Below, in pieces: positions 57,530-64,000 of a stretch of 64,000 nucleotides of DNA (positions are counted from its first letter, which is position 1; every line of letters starts with the position of its first letter). The notes below the pieces were generated by a model that saw only the letters and a program-made list of their open reading frames with translations, did not search any database and was not told where the DNA came from. The DNA is taken from assembly GCF_015693305.1 (NCBI RefSeq), contig NZ_CP065138.1, positions 558,001 through 622,000 on the forward strand. Direction: 5' to 3'. The translations under genes were made by a program, and so were the position numbers. The DNA is from Sphingobium sp. Cam5-1. Lineage in GTDB: Bacteria; Pseudomonadota; Alphaproteobacteria; Sphingomonadales; Sphingomonadaceae.

Positions 57530-58074
57530 AACTGACCAGTCCCGCGCCCGGCACGATGCCGCCCGCGGGGACGCAGCCCGACCAGAATTTCTTCAACGCG
57601 CTGAACAGTGAAGTCAGTGACAAGGGGTTCCTCGTCACATCGACGGAGGATCTGTTCCAGTGGGCTCGTACGGGTTCGCTGTGGTGGATGACCTTTGGCC
57701 TTGCCTGCTGCGCGGTGGAGATGATCCACGTCAACATGCCGCGTTACGATATGGAGCGGTTCGGCGCCGCGCCGCGCGCATCGCCGCGCCAGTCGGACGT
57801 GATGATCGTTGCGGGAACGCTGTGCAACAAGATGGCTCCGGCGTTGCGTAAGGTTTACGACCAGATGTCCAATCCGAAATATGTGATTTCGATGGGCAGC
57901 TGCGCGAACGGCGGCGGCTATTATCACTATAGCTATTCGGTGGTGCGTGGCTGTGACCGGATCGTGCCGGTCGACATCTATGTGCCGGGCTGCCCGCCGA
58001 CTGCCGAAGCGCTGCTTTATGGCGTGATGCAGTTGCAACGGAAGATCCGCCGGATCGGGACGATTGAGCGCTGA
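57520..58074 (+). CDS. nuoB: NADH-quinone oxidoreductase subunit B
   Basis: A 184-residue subunit that carries the last iron-sulfur cluster N2 before quinone. Ligands are in [19 protein letters not shown] and PGCPPTAEA. The start TTG 57520 lies inside nuoA (10-base overlap) with AAGGGAG ahead; ATG 57556 is an alternative. It is in the membrane-proximal arm. Confidence 0.93.
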   Translation: MGVELTSPAPGTMPPAGTQPDQNFFNALNSEVSDKGFLVTSTEDLFQWARTGSLWWMTFGLACCAVEMIHVNMPRYDMERFGAAPRASPRQSDVMIVAGTLCNKMAPALRKVYDQMSNPKYVISMGSCANGGGYYHYSYSVVRGCDRIVPVDIYVPGCPPTAEALLYGVMQLQRKIRRIGTIER

Positions 58075-58075
58075 T

Positions 58076-58987
58076 ATGGGTCATTCTGCACCGAAGATCG
58101 TGAACCCGGACGGGATCGCGGAGAAGATCGCCGGGCTGCTGGGTCCGATGCTGATCGAAGCGGTCGATCATGCCGATGAGCTGAGCTTCACCGTCGTGCG
58201 CGATCGGCTGGCCGAGGCGCTGGATGCGTTGCGCGTACAGGGCGAATATCAGCAGCTGATGGAGATCGCGGGCGTCGATTATCCGGAGCGGGCCGAGCGC
58301 TTCGAAGTCTGCTATCATCTGCTGTCCGTCACGCAGAACCATCGCATCCGCGTCAAGGTATCGACCGACGAGGATAAGCCGGTTCCCACCGTCACGCACA
58401 TCTGGCCTGTCGCAGGCTGGCTGGAGCGTGAGGTGTTCGACATGTATGGCGTGATCTTCGAGGGTAATGCCGACCTGCGTCGCATCCTGACGGATTACGG
58501 CTTCAAGGGGCATCCGCTGCGCAAGGACTTCCCGCTGACCGGCTATGTCGAGATGTGGTATTCCGAGGAAGACAAGCGCGTCGTCTACAAGCCGGTTCAG
58601 CTGGCTCAGGATTTCCGTCAGTTCGATTTCATGAGCCCATGGGAAGGCGCGCAATATGTGCTGCCGGGCGATGAGAAGGCGCCGCAGGCTCCGGGTGCGC
58701 CCACGCCTGCCACCGCTCCGCCGCCGCCCGCCTCAGCGCCCAAGGGCGCCCCTGCTGGCGAGACGCCCAAGGTGACGGAAAAGAAGGAACATACCGGCGC
58801 GGGCGAAGCTGCGAACAAGGAAGCCGCCAAGGCGACCAATGAGAAGCCGCTTGCCGAAGACGCGCAAACGACGCCGGTGCGCCGGTCCCGTGCCGCGACG
58901 GCCGAAACCGGCGAAGCGGACACCGCCAAGCCGAAGCGCATGCGCAAGCCGAAAACTCCCGCCAAGGATGAGGGGGGTGACGCCTGA
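58076..58987 (+). CDS. nuoC: NADH-quinone oxidoreductase subunit C with long C-terminal extension
   Basis: A 303-residue protein; normal NuoC ends near residue 200 ([12 protein letters not shown]). The family core includes [23 protein letters not shown]. The extra 100 or so residues are Ala/Pro/Lys/Thr rich, with [22 protein letters not shown] and a basic end [10 protein letters not shown]; likely unstructured. The ATG 58076 follows directly on the nuoB stop. The TGATG overlap with nuoD shows coupling. Role of the tail is unknown. Confidence 0.9.
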   Translation: MGHSAPKIVNPDGIAEKIAGLLGPMLIEAVDHADELSFTVVRDRLAEALDALRVQGEYQQLMEIAGVDYPERAERFEVCYHLLSVTQNHRIRVKVSTDEDKPVPTVTHIWPVAGWLEREVFDMYGVIFEGNADLRRILTDYGFKGHPLRKDFPLTGYVEMWYSEEDKRVVYKPVQLAQDFRQFDFMSPWEGAQYVLPGDEKAPQAPGAPTPATAPPPPASAPKGAPAGETPKVTEKKEHTGAGEAANKEAAKATNEKPLAEDAQTTPVRRSRAATAETGEADTAKPKRMRKPKTPAKDEGGDA

Positions 58988-60222
58988 TGTCCACCTATCT
59001 CGAAGAACTCGACCATAAGACCAGTGCGGACGATCCGACGCTGGGCGACACGGAAATCCAGAATTACACGATCAATTTCGGTCCCCAGCATCCGGCGGCG
59101 CACGGCGTGCTTCGCCTGGTCATGGAACTGGACGGCGAGATCGTGGAACGCTGCGACCCGCATGTCGGTTTGCTGCATCGCGGCACCGAGAAGCTGATCG
59201 AATATAAGACCTATCTTCAGGCGCTGCCCTATTTCGACCGGCTCGACTATTGCTCGCCGATGGGGATGGAGCACAGCTATGTGCTTGCGGTCGAGAAGCT
59301 GCTGAATCTGGAAGTGCCGCTGCGCGCGCAATATCTGCGCGTGTTCTTCGCGGAACTGACGCGCATCAAGAACCACATGTTGAACCTGGGTTCGCACGTC
59401 ATGGACGTTGGCGCGATGACGCCCAACCTGTGGCTGTTCGAGCTGCGCGAAGATTGCATGAATTTCTATGAGCGGGCGTCGGGCGCGCGCATGCATGCGG
59501 CCTATTTCCGGCCGGGCGGGGTCCATCAGGATGTGCCGCTGAAGCTGCTGACCGATATTGCCGACTGGCTCGACACGCGCTTGCCGCGCCTGTTCGAGGA
59601 CGCGATTTCGCTGGTCGCGGACAACCGCATCTTCAAACAGCGTAACGTCGATATTGCCGTTGTGAGCAAGGAAGACGCGTTGAAATGGGGCTTTTCCGGC
59701 CCGATGCTGCGCGGTTCGGGCATCGCCTGGGACATCCGCAAGTCGCAGCCTTATGATGTCTATGACCGCATGGACTTCGACATTCCGGTCGGCACCAATT
59801 TCGACTGCTACGATCGTTTCATGGTCCGCGTCGAGGAAGTGCGCCAGTCCGCGCGCATCATGAAGCAGTGCCTGAGCGAGATGCCCGAAGGTCCGGTGCT
59901 CTCGCTTGATCGCAAGGTCGCGCCGCCGCGCCGGGGCGAGATGAAGCGCTCGATGGAAGCGCTGATCCACCACTTCAAGCTCTATACCGAGGGCTTCCAC
60001 GTTCCGGCTGGCGAGGTCTATGTGGCGACGGAAAGCCCCAAAGGTGAGTTTGGCGTCTATCTGGTGAGCGATGGGACGAACTCGCCCTATCGCTGCAAGA
60101 TCCGCCCGACGGCTTTCTCGCACCTGCAGGCGATGGATTTCATGATGAAGGGCCACATGCTGGCCGACACCACCGCCGTCCTTGGCGCGATGGACATCGT
60201 GTTCGGAGAATGTGACCGCTAA
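58987..60222 (+). CDS. nuoD: NADH-quinone oxidoreductase subunit D
   Basis: A 411-residue subunit of the quinone-binding interface. [21 protein letters not shown] is the family N-terminal block with the key His; [20 protein letters not shown] GLDYCS region follows. The last part [16 protein letters not shown] is standard. It is separate from nuoC, unlike in E. coli. Overlap TAATG with nuoE. Confidence 0.95.
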   Translation: MSTYLEELDHKTSADDPTLGDTEIQNYTINFGPQHPAAHGVLRLVMELDGEIVERCDPHVGLLHRGTEKLIEYKTYLQALPYFDRLDYCSPMGMEHSYVLAVEKLLNLEVPLRAQYLRVFFAELTRIKNHMLNLGSHVMDVGAMTPNLWLFELREDCMNFYERASGARMHAAYFRPGGVHQDVPLKLLTDIADWLDTRLPRLFEDAISLVADNRIFKQRNVDIAVVSKEDALKWGFSGPMLRGSGIAWDIRKSQPYDVYDRMDFDIPVGTNFDCYDRFMVRVEEVRQSARIMKQCLSEMPEGPVLSLDRKVAPPRRGEMKRSMEALIHHFKLYTEGFHVPAGEVYVATESPKGEFGVYLVSDGTNSPYRCKIRPTAFSHLQAMDFMMKGHMLADTTAVLGAMDIVFGECDR

Positions 60223-60905
60223 TGGCTGACGCAGTTCATATCCCTGACGAAGCGGAAACGCGCGCGCGCTGGGGCGCTTTCGCGTGGACGCCGGAAAATG
60301 CCGAACAGGCGAAGAAGGTCATCGCGCGCTATCCTGCCGGTCGTCAGCAGTCGGCGGTGATGCCGCTGCTTGACCTTGCCCAGCGGCAGGTTGGGGCGGA
60401 GACGCAGACCAATGGCTGGCTGCCGGTGCCGGTGATGGAATATATCGCCGATCAGCTCGAAATGCCGTACATGCGGGTTTACGAGGTTGCGACCTTCTAC
60501 ACCATGTACAATCTGGCTCCGGTCGGCCGCTATCATGTACAGGTTTGCGGCACAACGCCCTGCATGTTGCGCGGTTCCGACGATGTGTTTTCGGCCTGCA
60601 AGAACAAGGGTCTGGTGAAGGGCGGCACGACGCCGGACGGCTTGTTCACCTTGAGCGAGGTCGAGTGTCTGGGCGCCTGTGCCAACGCGCCGATGGTGCA
60701 GATCAACGACGATAATTTCGAAGACCTGACCTATGACAGCATGAGCGCGATCCTCGACGATCTCGCTGCTGGCAAAAGCCCCAAGATCGGGCCGCAGATT
60801 GAGCGTCAAACGAGCTGCCCCGAAGGCGGGCCGACGACGCTCAAGGAGATGGTGGGCGAAAATCACGATTATCGCGGCCATTGGAATGTGGGAGCGCAGG
60901 CATGA
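60222..60905 (+). CDS. nuoE: NADH-quinone oxidoreductase subunit E
   Basis: A 227-residue thioredoxin-like 2Fe-2S subunit. The cluster ligands are in [10 protein letters not shown] and CLGACANAP. The last 40 residues ([15 protein letters not shown]...) are an alphaproteobacterial-type tail. It ends in an ATGA overlap with nuoF. Confidence 0.94.
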   Translation: MADAVHIPDEAETRARWGAFAWTPENAEQAKKVIARYPAGRQQSAVMPLLDLAQRQVGAETQTNGWLPVPVMEYIADQLEMPYMRVYEVATFYTMYNLAPVGRYHVQVCGTTPCMLRGSDDVFSACKNKGLVKGGTTPDGLFTLSEVECLGACANAPMVQINDDNFEDLTYDSMSAILDDLAAGKSPKIGPQIERQTSCPEGGPTTLKEMVGENHDYRGHWNVGAQA

Positions 60906-62218
60906 GCGACGTCATCGCACCCCTTGCCGACAAGGACCGCATCTTCACCAACGTCTATGGCTTCCAGGATTGGGGCATCGACGCGGCGATGAAGCGTGGC
61001 GATTGGGATAATACCAAGGCGCTGCTGGAAATCGGCCAGGACGAGATCATTGAACTCATCAAGGCTTCGGGCCTACGCGGACGTGGTGGCGCTGGCTTCC
61101 CGACCGGCATGAAGTGGAGCTTCATGCCCAAGGAAAGCAAGGATGGCCGTCCGAGCTTTCTGGTCATCAATGCAGACGAGTCCGAACCGGGCTCGTGCAA
61201 GGATCGCGAGATTATCCGCCATGATCCGCACAAGCTGATCGAAGGTGCGCTGATCGCCGGTTTCGCGATGCGCGCGCGTGCCGCCTACATCTATATTCGC
61301 GGCGAGTTCATCTATGAGGCGAAGGTCCTCTTCGCCGCCGTTGAGCAGGCCTATGAGAAGGGCTTCCTTGGCAAGAACGCATGCGGTTCCGGTTATGATT
61401 TCGACGTCTTCGTCCATCGTGGTGCGGGCGCCTACATCTGTGGCGAGGAAACGGCGCAGATAGAGAGCCTGGAAGGCAAGAAGGGCCAACCGCGCCTGAA
61501 GCCACCTTTCCCGGCTGGCGCTGGCCTTTATGGCTGCCCGACGACGGTGAACAATGTGGAATCGATCGCGGTTTCGCCGACGATCCTGCGCCGTGGGTCC
61601 GAATGGTTTTCCAGCTTTGGCCGCGAAGGGAACAAGGGCACCAAGCTGTTCCAGATCAGCGGCCATGTGAACAAGCCCTGCGTCGTCGAAGAGTCGATGG
61701 GGATCAGCTTCAAGGAGCTGATCGACCGGCATTGCGGCGGCATTCGCGGCGGTTGGGATAATCTGCTCGCGGTCATCCCCGGTGGATCGTCGGTGCCGCT
61801 GGTGCCCGCCGCGCAGATCATGGATGCGCCGATGGACTTTGATGGTTTGAAGGCGCTCGGGTCGGGTCTCGGGACCGCCGCCGTGATCGTGATGGACAAG
61901 TCGACTGATATCGTTCGCGCGATCAGCCGTCTTTCCTACTTCTACAAGCATGAAAGCTGCGGCCAGTGCACGCCTTGCCGTGAAGGCACGGGCTGGATGT
62001 GGCGCGTCATGGAGCGGTTGCGTTCGGGCGAGGCTGATATCGGCGAGATCGATATGCTGCAGCAGGTCACCAAGCAGGTCGAAGGCCACACCATCTGCGC
62101 GCTCGGTGACGCGGCGGCTTGGCCGATCCAGGGCTTGATCCGGCACTTCCGGCCCGAGATCGAGCGGCGGATCAATGAGAATAAGGGTAGCGCCCCCGTC
62201 ATGGAGGCAGCGGAGTAA
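60902..62218 (+). CDS. nuoF: NADH-quinone oxidoreductase subunit F
   Basis: A 438-residue subunit that binds NADH and [16 protein letters not shown] and the FMN block [11 protein letters not shown] are present, and the 4Fe-4S motif is [12 protein letters not shown]. The ATG 60902 overlaps nuoE; an upstream frame start is not used. Confidence 0.95.
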   Translation: MSDVIAPLADKDRIFTNVYGFQDWGIDAAMKRGDWDNTKALLEIGQDEIIELIKASGLRGRGGAGFPTGMKWSFMPKESKDGRPSFLVINADESEPGSCKDREIIRHDPHKLIEGALIAGFAMRARAAYIYIRGEFIYEAKVLFAAVEQAYEKGFLGKNACGSGYDFDVFVHRGAGAYICGEETAQIESLEGKKGQPRLKPPFPAGAGLYGCPTTVNNVESIAVSPTILRRGSEWFSSFGREGNKGTKLFQISGHVNKPCVVEESMGISFKELIDRHCGGIRGGWDNLLAVIPGGSSVPLVPAAQIMDAPMDFDGLKALGSGLGTAAVIVMDKSTDIVRAISRLSYFYKHESCGQCTPCREGTGWMWRVMERLRSGEADIGEIDMLQQVTKQVEGHTICALGDAAAWPIQGLIRHFRPEIERRINENKGSAPVMEAAE

Positions 62219-62220
62219 TC

Positions 62221-64000
62221 ATGCCCAAGGTCAAAGTAGACGGCGTAGAACTCGAAGTTCCGGCGGGCGCGACTGTCCTTCAGGCGTGCGAGATGGCGGG
62301 GAAGGAAATCCCGCGTTTCTGCTATCATGAGCGTCTGTCCATTGCGGGCAATTGCCGCATGTGTCTGGTCGAAGTGAAGCCTGGGCCGCCCAAGCCGCAG
62401 GCCAGCTGTGCGCTGCCGGCTGCGGACAATCAGGAAATCTTCACCCAGACCGAGATGGTGAAGAAGGCGCGGGAAGGGGTGATGGAGTTTCTGCTCATCA
62501 ACCACCCGCTCGATTGCCCGATCTGCGACCAGGGCGGTGAATGCGATCTTCAGGACCAGTCGGTCGCCTATGGTCGTGGCGGCAGCCGCTTTGAGGAAAA
62601 CAAGCGCGCCGTTACCGAAAAATATATGGGTCCGATCGTCAAGACGGTCATGACCCGTTGCATCCAGTGCACCCGCTGCGTGCGCTTTGCCGAGGAAGTC
62701 GCGGGCGTGCCGGAAATCGGCGCCATTTATCGCGGCGAGAATATGCAGATCACCACCTATCTCGAACATGCCGCAAAAAGCGAGCTGTCGGGCAATGTGG
62801 TCGATCTGTGCCCGGTGGGCGCGCTGACGTCCAAGCCCTATGCCTTTGAGGCGCGGCCTTGGGAACTGCGCAAGACGCCGGCGATCGACGTCATGGATGC
62901 GGTGGGCACCAACATCCGCCTCGACAGCCGCGGCCGCCAGGTGCTGCGCGCCGTACCGCGCATCAACGACGACGTGAACGAGGAGTGGGCAAGCGACAAG
63001 ACTCGGCACAATGTCGATGGTCTGGTGCGCAAGCGGCTCGACAAGCCTTATGTCCGCAAGGATGGCAAGTTGGTTCCGGCGACTTGGAATGAGGCTTTTG
63101 CAGCGATCGCGGCGGTGAAGCATGGCGGCAGCGTCGCGGCGCTGGCGGGCGATTTGCTCGATTGCGAGACCATGTTTGCGGCCAAGTTGCTCGTCGAGAA
63201 GCTGGGCGGTTCGATGCTGGAAGGGCGTCAGACGGGTCTTGCCTATGATGTATCGAGCCTGTCGGCGGTGAACTTCAACACGACGCTGAACGGTATCGAG
63301 ACGGCGGACGTGATCCTGCTGGTCGGCACCAATTTGCGCTGGGAAGCGCCGCTGGTGAACACCCGCATTCGCAAGGCGATCAAGAGGGGTGCGAAGGTGT
63401 TTGCGCTCGGCCCGCAGGTGGATCTTACCTATAAGGTCGAGTGGCTGGGCAATGACGCGTCGTTGCTGGCAAAGCTGCCTGAAGCGGTGGTGGAGGCGTT
63501 CGGCAAGGCGGCGCGTCCGGCGATGATCGTGGGCGGCGGCGTGCTGGCGAAGGATGGTGCGCATGGTGACACGCTGGCGCTGGTTGAAACGCTGGGCCTG
63601 ATCAAGGAAGGTTGGAACGGCTATAACGTCCTGCACTTCGCGGCGGCGCGCATGGGCGGGCTGATGCTTGGCTATGCTACCCAGGGCGGGGTCAAGGCTG
63701 TGGCGGCGGCCAAGCCGAAGCTGCTCTTTTCGCTGGGCGCGGACGAGGTCGATTATTCGGCCTTTGACGACAGCTTCAAGGTCTATGTCGGCCACCATGG
63801 CGACAAGGGTGCGCATGCGGCGGACGTGATCCTGCCGGGGGCGAGCTATGCCGAGAAGGCGGGTACCTACGTCAATCTGGAAGGTCGGGTGCAGCGCGGC
63901 GAAAAGGCCGTGTTCGCGCCGGGTGATGCCCGTGAGGACTGGTCGATCCTGCGCGCGCTGTCGGAAGTGCTGGGCGCGACGCTGCCATTTGACAGCTTCG
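62221..64000 (+). CDS. nuoG: NADH-quinone oxidoreductase subunit G, 5' part
   Basis: Nearly 593 residues of the large iron-sulfur subunit, running off the window. 2Fe-2S ligands lie in CYHERLSIAGNCRMC and CALPA, then HPLDCPICDQGGECDLQD and CIQCTRCVRF and CPVGAL hold the two 4Fe-4S clusters. The molybdopterin-oxidoreductase-like part follows from about residue 220. The stop is beyond base 64000. Confidence 0.95.
   Translation, partial: MPKVKVDGVELEVPAGATVLQACEMAGKEIPRFCYHERLSIAGNCRMCLVEVKPGPPKPQASCALPAADNQEIFTQTEMVKKAREGVMEFLLINHPLDCPICDQGGECDLQDQSVAYGRGGSRFEENKRAVTEKYMGPIVKTVMTRCIQCTRCVRFAEEVAGVPEIGAIYRGENMQITTYLEHAAKSELSGNVVDLCPVGALTSKPYAFEARPWELRKTPAIDVMDAVGTNIRLDSRGRQVLRAVPRINDDVNEEWASDKTRHNVDGLVRKRLDKPYVRKDGKLVPATWNEAFAAIAAVKHGGSVAALAGDLLDCETMFAAKLLVEKLGGSMLEGRQTGLAYDVSSLSAVNFNTTLNGIETADVILLVGTNLRWEAPLVNTRIRKAIKRGAKVFALGPQVDLTYKVEWLGNDASLLAKLPEAVVEAFGKAARPAMIVGGGVLAKDGAHGDTLALVETLGLIKEGWNGYNVLHFAAARMGGLMLGYATQGGVKAVAAAKPKLLFSLGADEVDYSAFDDSFKVYVGHHGDKGAHAADVILPGASYAEKAGTYVNLEGRVQRGEKAVFAPGDAREDWSILRALSEVLGATLPFDSF

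Overview
The window is chromosomal DNA from an alphaproteobacterium of the sphingomonad group (Sphingomonadaceae; a Sphingobium-like genus is my best guess). This rests on high GC, on lineage-type proteins (a DUF1013/TrcR-like regulator, an RcdA-like DUF1465 protein, a one-cysteine DksA, type-2 ArgC, TamA-TamB, Ku-LigD), on the zapA/6S RNA/fthC order and on several families of palindromic repeats. No rRNA, CRISPR array, prophage, plasmid function, biosynthetic cluster or recognisable defence system is present. It is mostly core genome.

Layout. 1-8.4 kb: 3' end of a GT4 glycosyltransferase, a trcR-like regulator, an acyl-CoA ligase, msrA with a likely frameshift, a small lipoprotein, a repeat-filled gap, tsaC, a DUF815 ATPase, a PQQ-type sugar dehydrogenase and two small lineage genes. 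8.5-17.8 kb: argC, an NlpC/P60 peptidase and a MarR regulator in one overlapping minus-strand run; then an M17 aminopeptidase, a small gene coupled to a DUF3298-type lipoprotein, rimO, a K+ channel with RCK domain, serS and a host-attachment-family protein. 17.9-28.5 kb: a serine-rich repeat protein with a PEP-CTERM-like tail, dksA, a PilZ protein, two divergent DUF465 genes, an rcdA-like gene, tamA-tamB and an outer-membrane beta-barrel gene whose ribosome binding site lies in a hairpin. 28.5-38.7 kb: pyrF-lapA, the ku-ligD end-joining pair (ligD broken in a G tract), small genes, purB, a low-GC reductase and transposase scrap beside tRNA-Pro, and thyA. 38.7-46.6 kb: genes for the branched-chain 2-oxo acid dehydrogenase E1alpha, E1beta and E2 (no E3 here), a DUF11-like exported protein, an AI-2E transporter, tRNA-Asp, DUF2842, fthC, 6S RNA and zapA. 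46.7-57.0 kb: the carbon cluster tkt-gap-pgk-fba, a DUF72 gene, thiE, an L,D-transpeptidase with an M23 peptidase, efp and an inositol-phosphatase-family gene. 57.1-64 kb: nuoA to nuoG (nuoG runs off the end), the start of the complex I operon.

The most unusual content is not a gene cluster but repeat biology. At least five palindromic repeat families sit between genes. One copy is read in frame inside the E2 linker, and another supplies the likely Shine-Dalgarno sequence of the suhB-type gene. Other points of note are the SD-sequestering hairpin of the porin-like gene, an ATTGC/GCAAT triple site on the bkd promoter, and two one-base homopolymer deficits (msrA, ligD) that look alike and may be sequencing errors. 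I found no convincing undescribed multi-gene system.
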